Origin: an uncultured Oscillospiraceae bacterium
GTDB lineage: Bacteria; Bacillota; Clostridia; Oscillospirales; Oscillospiraceae
Length of the DNA stretch: 34,588 nucleotides
Direction of reading: 5' to 3'
Assembly: GCA_947630645.1 (NCBI GenBank)
Contig: CANRIF010000015.1
Location: 1-34,588 of the forward strand
In this document: one piece after another, positions 22,199 through 30,728 of the stretch
Layout: every line of letters begins with the position of its first letter
Numbering within the stretch: position 1 is the stretch's first letter
Notes under the pieces: generated by a model
Databases searched by the model: none
Told to the model about the DNA's origin: nothing
Seen by the model: only the letters and a program-made list of their open reading frames with translations
Program-made: the position numbers and the translations under genes

Positions 22199-24607
22199 AT
22201 GTCAGAGATCATGTCAGAGATCACCCGCGACGAACTGTGCGCGGCCATCGAGGATAAGCTCTGCGCCCACTTCGGCACCACCGGCGCCAACGCCACCGAC
22301 GAGCAGGTGTTCCTGGCCTCGGCCCAGGTCATCCGCGAGATCATGAGCCGCCTGGTCGCCGTGCAGCGGGAGCAGAAGGACGAAAAGCAGGTGCATTACC
22401 TGTCCATGGAGTTCCTGCTGGGCAGGAGCCTCATGAAAAACGCCTACAACCTGGGCATCGGCGACGAGTTGGTGGGCGCGCTGAAGGACATGGGCCGCAG
22501 CGCGGCGGACATCTTCGAGATGGAGCCGGACGCGGGCCTGGGTAACGGCGGACTGGGACGGCTGGCCGCCTGTTATTCCGACAGCATGGCCACCTTGAAC
22601 ATCCCCGCCTCCGGTTACAGCCTGTGCTATGAGCTGGGGCTTTTCAAGCAGGTCATCAAGGACGGCGCCCAGACGGAGGTCTCGGACAGCTGGCGCCTGG
22701 GCGCTACCGGCTGGCTGGTCCCCCGGGAGGAGGACACCTGCGAGGTGCGCTTCGGCGGCCAGGTGGAGGAGATATGGGACCACACCGGCGTGTGCCGCAC
22801 CAAACTTACCGGCTACAAGAGCGTACTGGCCGTGCCCCGGGATATGCTGATCGCCGGGTACGAGGGCAAGCGGGTGAACATCCTGCGGCTGTGGGAGGCC
22901 CGGAGCAACCAGGACCTGGATATGTACCTGTTCTCCGGCGGCAAGTATGTGCAGGCCATGGAGCAGCGGACCATGGCGGAGGTCATCACCAAGGTGCTGT
23001 ACCCCGCCGACGACCACATGGAGGGCAAGGAACTGCGCCTGAAGCAGCAGTACTTCTTCGTCTCCGCCACCGCCCAGGACCTGGTGAAAAAGCACCGCCG
23101 GGACTGGGGCGACGTGCGCTCCTTCCCCGACCACCACGTCATCCAGATCAACGACACCCACCCCACCCTGATCATCCCGGAACTGATGCGTATCTTCATG
23201 GACGAGGACGGCCTGGGCTGGGACGAGGCGCTGGACTGCGTGCGCCGCACGGTGGCCTACACCAACCACACCGTTCTCTCCGAGGCGCTGGAGAAGTGGC
23301 CCCAGAAACTGGTGCAGAACCTGATGCCCCGTGTCTGGCAGATCATCCGGGAGCTGAACATCCGCTGGATGAAGCAGCTCAACGAGTGGTTCCCCGGGGA
23401 CGAGAAGAAGGTGGAGTACAGCCTGATCCTCTCCGGCGGACAGGTCCATATGGCCAACCTGTGCCAGGCGGTGTGCTACAAGATCAACGGCGTGTCCGCC
23501 CTCCACGGGCAGATCCTCAAGACCAGGCTTTTCAAGGACGTTTGCTCCATGCGCCCGGAGCGGTACACCTTCGTCACCAACGGCATCGACCACCGGCGCT
23601 GGCTGGACCAGATCAACCCGGAGCTGTCCGCCCTGGTGCGGGAGCTGATCGGGCCGGGGTTCATCACCCAGCCGGAGCAGCTGCGCGAACTGCGCCGGTT
23701 CGAGACGGACGCCTCCGTCCTGGCCCGGCTCAACGCCATCAAGATGGATAACAAGGTCCGCTTCGCCAAGTGGCTGCACCAGGACCAGAACGCCGTCCTG
23801 GACCCGGTTGCGGTGATGGATGTGCAGGTAAAGCGCCTGCATGAGTATAAGCGCCAGCTGCTGGCCGCCATGCTGATCACCAGCTTGCAGCAGCGCCTGC
23901 GGGACGACCCCGGGCAGGACTTCGTGCCCCGCACCTTCGTGTTCGCGGCCAAGGCCGCCGGCAGCTACGTCACCGCCAAGCGCATCATCGAACTGATCAA
24001 CTCCCTGGCCGCCGACGTGAACGCGGACCCGGCCTGCAAGGGCAAGCTGCAGGTCCACTTCGCCGCCAACTACCGGGTGTCCATGGCCGAGATGCTCATG
24101 CCCGCCGCCCAGGTGTCCGAGCAGATCTCCACCGCGGGCAAGGAGGCCAGCGGCACCGGGAACATGAAGCTGATGATGAACGGCGCCATCACCATCGGCA
24201 CCCTGGACGGGGCCAACGTGGAGATGCACGAGCATCTGGGGGACGAGAATATGTTCCTGTTCGGCCTGCACGCCGAGCAGGTGGAGGACCTGCTGCGCCG
24301 GGGCTATCAGCCCCAGACCTACTTCGACGCCGACCCGGTGACCCGGGCGGTGCTGGAGAAGTTCCGCACCGGCTTTGCCGACGGCAAGAGCTACTCCGAC
24401 CTGGTCAGCGGCCTGCTGTACGGCGGCGACCAGTATATGCTGCTGGCCGACTTCGCCGACTACCGCCGGGCACACGAGGCACTCTACAAGCTGATGGCCG
24501 ACCCCATGGCCTCGGCGCGGATGAGCCTGGTGAACATCGCCGAGTCCGGCGTGTTCGCCGCGGACCGGGCCGTAAAGGAGTACGCGGAAAACATCTGGCA
24601 TATCTAA
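22199..24607 (+). CDS. glgP: Glycogen phosphorylase
   Basis: PLP enzyme that phosphorolyses alpha-1,4-glucan ends to glucose-1-phosphate. The product is 802 residues, typical family length. Motifs: YLSMEFLLGRSL, GLGNGGLGRLAACYSDSMA, INDTHPT, KRLHEYKRQLL and the PLP-lysine motif EASGTGNMKLMMNGA with Lys657, then TLDGANVEM. AAGGAG lies 8 bases before ATG 22199. The first 12 bases are duplicated (MSEIMSEI), so a second in-frame ATG lies at 22211. No glgA or glgB is present nearby, so chain synthesis and branching are encoded elsewhere. Confidence 0.98.
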   Translation: MSEIMSEITRDELCAAIEDKLCAHFGTTGANATDEQVFLASAQVIREIMSRLVAVQREQKDEKQVHYLSMEFLLGRSLMKNAYNLGIGDELVGALKDMGRSAADIFEMEPDAGLGNGGLGRLAACYSDSMATLNIPASGYSLCYELGLFKQVIKDGAQTEVSDSWRLGATGWLVPREEDTCEVRFGGQVEEIWDHTGVCRTKLTGYKSVLAVPRDMLIAGYEGKRVNILRLWEARSNQDLDMYLFSGGKYVQAMEQRTMAEVITKVLYPADDHMEGKELRLKQQYFFVSATAQDLVKKHRRDWGDVRSFPDHHVIQINDTHPTLIIPELMRIFMDEDGLGWDEALDCVRRTVAYTNHTVLSEALEKWPQKLVQNLMPRVWQIIRELNIRWMKQLNEWFPGDEKKVEYSLILSGGQVHMANLCQAVCYKINGVSALHGQILKTRLFKDVCSMRPERYTFVTNGIDHRRWLDQINPELSALVRELIGPGFITQPEQLRELRRFETDASVLARLNAIKMDNKVRFAKWLHQDQNAVLDPVAVMDVQVKRLHEYKRQLLAAMLITSLQQRLRDDPGQDFVPRTFVFAAKAAGSYVTAKRIIELINSLAADVNADPACKGKLQVHFAANYRVSMAEMLMPAAQVSEQISTAGKEASGTGNMKLMMNGAITIGTLDGANVEMHEHLGDENMFLFGLHAEQVEDLLRRGYQPQTYFDADPVTRAVLEKFRTGFADGKSYSDLVSGLLYGGDQYMLLADFADYRRAHEALYKLMADPMASARMSLVNIAESGVFAADRAVKEYAENIWHI

Positions 24608-24615
24608 CAACGGAG

Positions 24616-24644
24616 GGGCGCGGCTTTCGCCGCGCCCACCTTAT
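24616..24644 (+). terminator. Probable terminator of glgP
   Basis: Stem GGGCGCGGC / GCCGCGCCC with TTTC loop, followed by ACCTTATT, a weak T tract. The adjacent repeat element may add to termination. Confidence 0.6.
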
Positions 24645-24650
24645 TGAAAG

Positions 24651-24758
24651 CCTCCCCTGTGCAAGGGGAGGTGCCGAGCGTCAGCGAGGCGGAGGGGTTG
24701 TCACAATCCCTCAGTCTCCGGCTGACGCCGGAGCCAGCCCCCTTTGCACAAGGGGGCC
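24651..24758. repeat. Palindromic interspersed repeat, full copy (inverted relative to 3942)
   Basis: Order: CCTCCCCTGTGCAAGGGGAG(G), hairpin around GCGTCAGCG, core GGAGGGGTTGTCACAATCCC, hairpin CTCCGGC-TGAC-GCCGGAG, outer hairpin GCCCCCTTTGCACAAGGGGGC. Its reverse complement aligns end to end with 3942-4046. Outer hairpins and core are conserved, while the inner hairpins differ in sequence but still pair. It directly precedes tldD, so it is either in its 5' leader or the 3' end of the glgP transcript. Confidence 0.85.
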
Positions 24759-24779
24759 AAAGCGGAAAGGAGTTATGAA

Positions 24780-26198
24780 TTGAAAGTACAGCCGAGCGCG
24801 TTCATTTTGGAAAAGCGGCCCCTGCTTTTGCAGCTGCGGGACGCGCTGTGCGCCCAGTTTGCATACGCCTCCGTCCTGGCGGAGGACACCGTGGGCCGCA
24901 GCTATCGCGTCAGCCGCCACAGCGTGAGCGTGGGCGAGGGCGACAACGTGCGGGGCTTCGTGGTGAAGGTCCTGGACGGGGGCCGGTACGCGGAGTATTC
25001 CTTTAACCAGCTGGAGGCGGGGTCCATCCCCGGTGTAGTGGACGCGGTGCGGGCGCTTCTGGCGGCGGACGTGCGCCCGGCGGGCCTGGGGGCCAGCGCC
25101 TACGCCCCGCCGGAGGAGGAGCCCACTGTTTTTTCCGGCGCCACGGAATATGAGATCGACCCGGAGAGCGTGGAGGACGGGGACGTTCTGGCCCGGCTCA
25201 CCGCCCTGCGGGACAAGGGTTTGGCCATGGACGAGGCGGTGCTGGACTTCGTCGCCTGGACGGACTGGCAGCGGTACACCAAGCTGTTCCTCTCCCGGGC
25301 CAAGGACATGACCCAGAGCGTGATGTACCTCACCGGCGGCGTGACGGCCGCGGCCATGCAGGACCAGCAGGTGAAGCAGGCGTACCTGCCCTGCTCCGGC
25401 CTGGGGGGCATGGAACTGCTGGCCAGGATGGAAGACAACGTGGCCCCCTGCGTGCAGACGGTGCTGGACCTCACCCACAGCGAGAGCATGATACCGGGGG
25501 AGTACGAGTGCATCTGCGATCCGGAGACTACCGGTATGATCGTCCACGAGGCCTTCGGCCACGGAGTTGAGATGGATATGTTCGTCAAGGACCGGGCACA
25601 GGCGCCCCAGTTCCTGGGCAAGTACGTGGCATCCCCCCTGGTGACCATGCACGACGGGGCCTGCTCCGCCCAGCAGACCGCCACCTATTTCTTCGACGAC
25701 GAGGGCGTCCTGGCCCATGACACCGTGGTCATCGACAAGGGCGTGCTGAAAACGGGCATCAGCGACCTGCAGTCCGCCCTGACCCTGGGCACGGAGCCCA
25801 CCGGCAACGGCCGCCGGGAGAGTTACGCCCGCAAGGCGTACACCCGCATGACCAACACCTGGTTCGAGCCGGGGACAGATAAGCTGGAGGACATGATCGC
25901 CTCGGTGAAGTACGGCATGTACCTGGAATGCCCCTCCAGCGGCATGGAGGACCCCAAGAACTGGGGCATTCAGTGCATGGTGAACATCGCCCGGGAGATC
26001 AAGGACGGCAAGCTCACCGGCCGCATCTTCTCCCCGGTGGTGCTTACCGGGTACGTGCCGGACCTTTTGAAGTCCATCACCGCCATGTCGGAGGCCGTGG
26101 AGCTGTCCGGCACCGGCTTTTGCGGCAAGGGCCACAAGGAGTGGGTGAAGGTGTCCGACGGCGGGCCCTGCATCAAGGCCACCATCCGGCTGGGATGA
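24780..26198 (+). CDS. tldD: TldD-family metalloprotease subunit
   Basis: Subunit of the TldD/TldE heterodimeric zinc protease, which degrades unfolded or modified peptides (for example microcin B17 maturation and CcdA turnover in E. coli). The product is 472 residues. The active-site motif is HEAFGH (His256, Glu257, His261), the HExxxH form characteristic of TldD. The start is a TTG at 24780 with AAAGGAG 7 bases upstream; the ATG 7 bases earlier is out of frame (ATGAATTGA), so a TTG start is required. tldE follows after 14 bases. Confidence 0.93.
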   Translation: MKVQPSAFILEKRPLLLQLRDALCAQFAYASVLAEDTVGRSYRVSRHSVSVGEGDNVRGFVVKVLDGGRYAEYSFNQLEAGSIPGVVDAVRALLAADVRPAGLGASAYAPPEEEPTVFSGATEYEIDPESVEDGDVLARLTALRDKGLAMDEAVLDFVAWTDWQRYTKLFLSRAKDMTQSVMYLTGGVTAAAMQDQQVKQAYLPCSGLGGMELLARMEDNVAPCVQTVLDLTHSESMIPGEYECICDPETTGMIVHEAFGHGVEMDMFVKDRAQAPQFLGKYVASPLVTMHDGACSAQQTATYFFDDEGVLAHDTVVIDKGVLKTGISDLQSALTLGTEPTGNGRRESYARKAYTRMTNTWFEPGTDKLEDMIASVKYGMYLECPSSGMEDPKNWGIQCMVNIAREIKDGKLTGRIFSPVVLTGYVPDLLKSITAMSEAVELSGTGFCGKGHKEWVKVSDGGPCIKATIRLG

Positions 26199-26212
26199 AG
26201 GAGGGAGCGCAT

Positions 26213-27484
26213 ATGGAAAAGATATTGTCCGCCCTGGGTGCGCTGGGCGTGGAGCAGTATATCGTCACGGAAAAGCACACCGACTCGCTGGAGTGCTTCT
26301 ACGTGAAGAAAAACCTGGACCTGACCCGCCGGGCGGATACCGCCGTCACCACGGTGCGGGTGTTCCGCCCCTTTGAGCAGGACAGACAGCGGATGCTGGG
26401 CGACTCGGAGGCCACGGTGCGCCCGGGTATGTCGGAGGCGGAGGTCCGCCGGGCCGTGGAGCGGGCCTGGTACGCGGCCGGGTCCGTGGCGAACCCCTGG
26501 TACCCCCTGCCCGCGGGTATAAAAGAGCCTCCGCGGCCGGACGGGGGCGGCTTTGCCGGCAAGAGCCTGGACGAGAGCATGAAGCAGATGACCCAGGCCC
26601 TGTTCGCCGCCGACAGGGCGGGGGACGTGTTTCTCAACTCCGCGGAGGTGTTCATGCGCCGCACCCGGACCCATATCGTCACGTCTGCGGGCGCGGACGT
26701 GGCCTGGGAGAAGGCCGACGTGTGGGGCGAGTACGTCTGCCAGTGCCCCGCGCCGGTGGACGTGGAGACTTACCACCAGTTCAACTACCGGGACCCAGAC
26801 ACGGCGTCCCTGACCGCCGACGCGGCCCACGCGCTGGAGATGACGAAAGCCCGGGCCCGGGCGTCGGCTGCCCCGGTGACCGGGACATACGCTCTGGTGC
26901 TGGACCGGGAGCAGATGCGGGTGCTTCTCGGCTACTATGTGGACCGGGCCGGCGCCGGCATGATCTACCAGAAATACTCCCCCTTCCGGCTGGGCGAGAA
27001 CGTCCAGGGGGAGGCTATCTCCGGCGATAAGCTGACCGTCAGCCTCGCGGCCACCGAGCCCTACACCGACTTCGGCGCCCCCATGGCCGACCGGCCGCTG
27101 CTGGAGGCGGGGGTGCTGCGGACCATCCACGGCGGGCCACGGTTCGCCCATTACCTGGGCGTGGAGCCCACCGGCCAGTACCGGGCCATCCGGGTGGACG
27201 CCGGCGCCGCGCCGCTGGAGACGCTGACCGCCCAGCCCTGCCTGCACGCGGTGAGTTTTTCGGACTTCCAGATGGACCCCCTCTCCGGCCACTTTGGCGG
27301 GGAGCTGCGCCTGGGGTTCCTGCATGAGAACGGGCAGGTGATCCCGGTGACCGGCGGGTCCGTCAACGGAAGCATCCTGGATTGCCAGGGGAACATGACC
27401 TTCTCCGCCGAACGCTACCGCTCCGCCAGCTACGACGGCCCCCTGGCGGTGCGCCTGGAAGGCGTGAGCGTGGCGGGCCGGTGA
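26213..27484 (+). CDS. TldE/PmbA-family partner protein
   Basis: The product is 423 residues, same superfamily as TldD but lacking the HExxxH motif; the equivalent region reads TALVLDREQMRVLLGYYVD followed by LGENVQGE. That is the hallmark of the non-catalytic TldE/PmbA subunit, which completes the heterodimer and the peptide chamber. C-terminal GGSVNGSILDCQGNMTFS is near the conserved beta region. The start is ATG 26213 with GAAGGAGGG upstream, 14 bases after tldD, indicating co-translation in stoichiometric amounts. Confidence 0.9.
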   Translation: MEKILSALGALGVEQYIVTEKHTDSLECFYVKKNLDLTRRADTAVTTVRVFRPFEQDRQRMLGDSEATVRPGMSEAEVRRAVERAWYAAGSVANPWYPLPAGIKEPPRPDGGGFAGKSLDESMKQMTQALFAADRAGDVFLNSAEVFMRRTRTHIVTSAGADVAWEKADVWGEYVCQCPAPVDVETYHQFNYRDPDTASLTADAAHALEMTKARARASAAPVTGTYALVLDREQMRVLLGYYVDRAGAGMIYQKYSPFRLGENVQGEAISGDKLTVSLAATEPYTDFGAPMADRPLLEAGVLRTIHGGPRFAHYLGVEPTGQYRAIRVDAGAAPLETLTAQPCLHAVSFSDFQMDPLSGHFGGELRLGFLHENGQVIPVTGGSVNGSILDCQGNMTFSAERYRSASYDGPLAVRLEGVSVAGR

Positions 27485-27499
27485 CGGAGGGCGTTTTCC

Positions 27500-28234
27500 A
27501 TGAAACTGCTGATCGTGCGGCACGGCGAGCCGGACTATGAACATGACAGCCTGACGGAAAAGGGCTTCCGGGAGGCGGAATATCTGGCCGAGAGGCTGGA
27601 GAAGCTGCCGGATGTGCGGGGCTGCTACGTCTCGCCCCTGGGCCGGGCCAAGGCCACCGCCGCCCCCACCCTGGCGCGGACCGGGTGGCCCTGCGAGGAG
27701 AGGCCCTGGCTGCGGGAGTTCGCCGCCTACATCCTCCGGCCCGACGCGCCGGACCGCCGGAACATCGCTTGGGACTGGCTGCCCCAGGACTGGACGGCGG
27801 ACAGCCGGTTCTACGACCGGGACCGCTGGTACACCCACCCGGTCATGGCCGAAGGCGGCGTGGATACCGAGGCCCGCTGGGTATGGGCCGGGCTGGACGA
27901 GGTGCTGGCGGCCCATGGCTACCGCCGGGAGGGAAACCTCTACCGGGCGGAGGCGGCCCACAACGGCACGGTGATCCTCTTCTGCCACTTCGGGGTGGAG
28001 TGCGTGCTATTGAGCCACCTGCTTGGCGCGGCCGCCCCGGTGCTGTGGAACGGGATGTGCGCCGCACCCAGCTCCGTCACCACCCTGGTCACCGAGGAGC
28101 GCCGGCCGGGCGTGGCCCTGTTTCGCATGACCGCCTTCGGGGACACCTCCCACCTCTACGCCCACGGGGAGGCGCCGTCCTTCTCCGCCCGCTTCCGGGA
28201 GTGCTATGCCAATGACTGGGAGCGCCGGGACTGA
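27500..28234 (+). CDS. Histidine phosphatase superfamily protein
   Basis: The product is 244 residues. It has the phosphohistidine motif RHGEP (residues 7-11) and a second catalytic histidine in LFCHFGVECVLL, plus YVSPLGRAKATA with the usual conserved Arg. It belongs to the phosphoglycerate-mutase-like branch; substrate unknown (small phosphate esters or sugar phosphates are typical). A long insertion between the two motifs (about residues 70-150, rich in Trp and Asp) forms the substrate lid. It follows tldE by 15 bases, so it is probably the third gene of that transcript. It ends before a bidirectional terminator. Confidence 0.9.
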   Translation: MKLLIVRHGEPDYEHDSLTEKGFREAEYLAERLEKLPDVRGCYVSPLGRAKATAAPTLARTGWPCEERPWLREFAAYILRPDAPDRRNIAWDWLPQDWTADSRFYDRDRWYTHPVMAEGGVDTEARWVWAGLDEVLAAHGYRREGNLYRAEAAHNGTVILFCHFGVECVLLSHLLGAAAPVLWNGMCAAPSSVTTLVTEERRPGVALFRMTAFGDTSHLYAHGEAPSFSARFRECYANDWERRD

Positions 28235-28245
28235 CAACAAATAAG

Positions 28246-28280
28246 CGGGGCCTGCCGTATACGCGGCAGGTCCCGTTTCA
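28246..28280. terminator. Bidirectional terminator
   Basis: Stem CGGGGCCTGCCG / CGGCAGGTCCCG (one G-T pair) with loop TATACG, then TTTCATT. It is shared by the phosphatase gene and spoIVB. Confidence 0.82.
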
Positions 28281-28300
28281 TTCTGCTACCTGTGAAGCCC

Positions 28301-29305
28301 CTACGCCGCGGCGTCCAGCATGGTGTCGATGAAGATGCCGTATCCCCGGGTGGGGTCGTTCACCAGCACGTGTGTCACCGCGCCAACCAGGCGGCCGTTT
28401 TGCAGGATGGGGCTGCCGCTCATGCCCTGGACGATGCCCCCGGTGCGCTCCAGCAGCTCCGGGTCCGTCACCCGCACCATCAGGTCCCGGCCGGAGCCGG
28501 CAGCCATCCCGGTGCGGCTGATCTCCACGTCGTACTCCTCCGTGTCCCGGCCGGCCACGCAGGCCAGGATGGTGGCGGGACCCTTCTCCACGTCCTCCGG
28601 CGACCCCACCGGCACCGCCGGGCGCAGCGCCCCCAGGCTGCCGCTGATGACGCCGAAGATGCCGCAGGGGGTGTTGGCGTTGATGCACCCCACCACGTCG
28701 CTCGGGTCAAAGGAGCCGGCCAGTTCCCCCGGCGCCCCGGACACGCCCCGCCGCACGTCCACGATCCGCGCCCGGCACACGTCGCCATCCGCCACCGGGA
28801 GCAGCACGCCCGTCTCCGTGTCGTTCACCCCATGGCCCAGGGCGCCGAAGGCCCCAGTCTGGGGGTCGATATAGGTCACCGTGCCCACGCCGGACACGCC
28901 GTCCCGCAGCCACAGCCCCAGGCGCAGGCCGCCGCCGGCCTCCCGGGCTGGGTGGACGCGGACATCCCGCCGCTGGCCGCCCCGGGTGACCGTCACCGAC
29001 GCGTCGGCGGCCATATCCTCCACCGCCTCGATAAGTTCCGCGGAGGTATGCACCGCCCGGCCGTCCACCGCCACGATCACGTCCCCGGCCCGCAGCCCGG
29101 CCTCCCGGGCCGGACACACCGCCCCGTCCGCCGTCTGCACATCGGTGACGCCCGCCACCAGCACCCCGTCCATCTTCATCTGTATGCCCACCGTCTCGCC
29201 CACGGGGATGAGCGAGCCGCTGGCCAGGGCCGTCGCCGTACAGACGGCCGCTATGATCCATCCCGCGGCCAGCCCGCACAGCGGCCGCAACCATCGCTTT
29301 GCCAT
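28301..29305 (-). CDS. spoIVB: SpoIVB stage IV sporulation signalling protease
   Basis: Serine peptidase of family S55, secreted from the forespore to trigger pro-sigma-K processing in Bacillus. The product is 334 residues from ATG 29305, preceded by GGGAGG. An N-terminal membrane/signal helix (LRPLCGLAAGWIIAAVCTA) is followed by a PDZ domain (about 50-110, REAGLRAGDVIVAVDGRAV) and the S55 protease domain, with GALGHGVND (His) and IVQGMSGSPIL (Ser). In many Firmicutes spoIVB lies next to spo0A; here it does not. The 210 bases upstream (29306-29515) hold no gene; CATACTG at 29344-29338 resembles a sigma-F/G -10, but no convincing -35 was seen. Confidence 0.94.
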   Translation of the reverse strand: MAKRWLRPLCGLAAGWIIAAVCTATALASGSLIPVGETVGIQMKMDGVLVAGVTDVQTADGAVCPAREAGLRAGDVIVAVDGRAVHTSAELIEAVEDMAADASVTVTRGGQRRDVRVHPAREAGGGLRLGLWLRDGVSGVGTVTYIDPQTGAFGALGHGVNDTETGVLLPVADGDVCRARIVDVRRGVSGAPGELAGSFDPSDVVGCINANTPCGIFGVISGSLGALRPAVPVGSPEDVEKGPATILACVAGRDTEEYDVEISRTGMAAGSGRDLMVRVTDPELLERTGGIVQGMSGSPILQNGRLVGAVTHVLVNDPTRGYGIFIDTMLDAAA

Positions 29306-29520
29306 AATTTTTCCTCCCGTCTTTCTGCCGGCCCATTCAGTATGCGAGAAAGCGGGCTTTGCAACCGCGCTAAAATATCTCTTTGCTTCCACCGCGCCGA
29401 AAACGCCCGGCCCGCCGCCGGTCCGCGGGAAAAGCAAACTTTTTCCGACAGGCCATCGGCGCGCCGCAGCATTTTATATGGTGTCCGGCGGCGAAGAAAA
29501 TAGCATGGCAATTTTTTCGC

Positions 29521-29551
29521 AAAAAACGGCCCTCTCCCGTGGGAGAGGGCC
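29521..29551 (-). terminator. Terminator of the butyrate operon
   Basis: Minus-strand stem GGCCCTCTCC / GGAGAGGGCC with a 4-base loop, followed by GTTTTTT. It lies 26 bases past the etfA stop. Confidence 0.93.
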
Positions 29552-29577
29552 GCCTTGCGGATGTTCGATCTTTAAAC

Positions 29578-30711
29578 TTACTTAGCGGCCTTGGCGGCGC
29601 GGATGGCCTCGGTCAGCATCGGGGTGACCTTGAACAGGTCGCCGCAGATGCCGTAGTCCGCGATCTCGAAGATCGGCGCCGTCTCGTTCTTGTTCACCGC
29701 GATGATGCACTCGCTGTCCTGCATACCGGCCTTGTGCTGGATGGCACCGCTGATGCCCAGCGCCACGTATACCTTCGGATGCACCGTCTTGCCCGTCTGG
29801 CCTACCTGGTGGTCAGCGGAGAGCCAACCAGAGTCGATCACCGCGCGGCTGCCGCCGACGACGCCGCCCAGCTCTGCCGCCAGCTCCTCCGCCAGCTTGA
29901 TGCCCTGCTCCACGTCCTTGCTGATGCCGCGGCCAACGCTCACGATGAAGTCCGCGCCGATCAGGTCCACCAGCTTCTTCGCGGCCTTGACGACCTCGGT
30001 GACCTCGGTCTGCATGTCCGCCTCGCTCAGCTCAAAGCTGGGCTTCACGATCTGGCACTCTGCCGCCTTCGCCTCGTCGTAGGGGCGCTTCTTCATCACG
30101 CCCGGACGCACCGTCGCCATCGTCGGACGGAACCGCGGGCAGATGATGCTCGCCATCAGGTGTCCGCCAAACGCCGGACGGGTCATCTTCAGGTCACGGC
30201 TCACGTCGTGCTTCTCGCCCAGCACCATCGCCGTGTTCAGCCCGTCGATCCGGGCGTCGTCCAGCGTGGACGCCTCATGCAGGAAGTCCTTGTAGATCCC
30301 CATGTCCACGTCCAGGTGCGTGCAGTCCGCGCACAGACCCGTGTGCAGCCGCGCCGCGCACCGGGGGCCCAGGTCACGGCCGATGTTCGTCGCGCCGATC
30401 AGGAATGCCTCCGGCTTCAGCTCCTCGATCACCTGGCAGATCACCTTCGCATAAGCGTCCGTGGTGTACACCTTCAGCAGAGGATGCTCGCACACATACA
30501 CCTTGTCCGCGCCGTAGCCGCCCAGTTCCTTCGCCAGGCCCTCTACCTTGTCGCCCAGCAGCAGACCGCACAGGTCCACCCCCAGCTCGTCCGCCAGCCG
30601 GCGACCCTCGCTGATAAGCTCAAAGTCCGTCGGCATCAGTTTCCCGTCGCGCTGCTCGCAGAATACCCACACATCCTTGAAAGCAGCCAGATCCGTATTG
30701 TTAAAAGCCAT
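29578..30711 (-). CDS. etfA: Electron transfer flavoprotein alpha subunit
   Basis: The product is 377 residues. The N-terminal adenosine-fold domain starts MAFNNTDLAAFKDVWVFCEQ. The C-terminal FAD-binding domain has SVGRGISKDV, SGWLSADHQVGQTGKTVHPK and ALGISGAIQHKAGMQDSECI, the EtfA signature. With EtfB it forms the flavin protein that, paired with butyryl-CoA dehydrogenase, couples NADH oxidation to crotonyl-CoA and ferredoxin reduction. Last gene of the operon, 17 bases after etfB, with AGGAG 9 bases before the ATG. Confidence 0.96.
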   Translation of the reverse strand: MAFNNTDLAAFKDVWVFCEQRDGKLMPTDFELISEGRRLADELGVDLCGLLLGDKVEGLAKELGGYGADKVYVCEHPLLKVYTTDAYAKVICQVIEELKPEAFLIGATNIGRDLGPRCAARLHTGLCADCTHLDVDMGIYKDFLHEASTLDDARIDGLNTAMVLGEKHDVSRDLKMTRPAFGGHLMASIICPRFRPTMATVRPGVMKKRPYDEAKAAECQIVKPSFELSEADMQTEVTEVVKAAKKLVDLIGADFIVSVGRGISKDVEQGIKLAEELAAELGGVVGGSRAVIDSGWLSADHQVGQTGKTVHPKVYVALGISGAIQHKAGMQDSECIIAVNKNETAPIFEIADYGICGDLFKVTPMLTEAIRAAKAAK

Positions 30712-30728
30712 TTCTTCTTACTCCTCTC

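Noticed and set aside
22214-24610. 798-codon open frame on the minus strand opposite glgP
   Set aside because: Antisense shadow caused by GC-rich third positions. Composition is His/Gln/Val/Gly-rich with no motifs, while the plus strand is an intact phosphorylase.
25970-27988. 672-codon minus-strand open frame opposite tldE and the phosphatase
   Set aside because: Same shadow effect; spans three real genes on the other strand and has no ribosome site.
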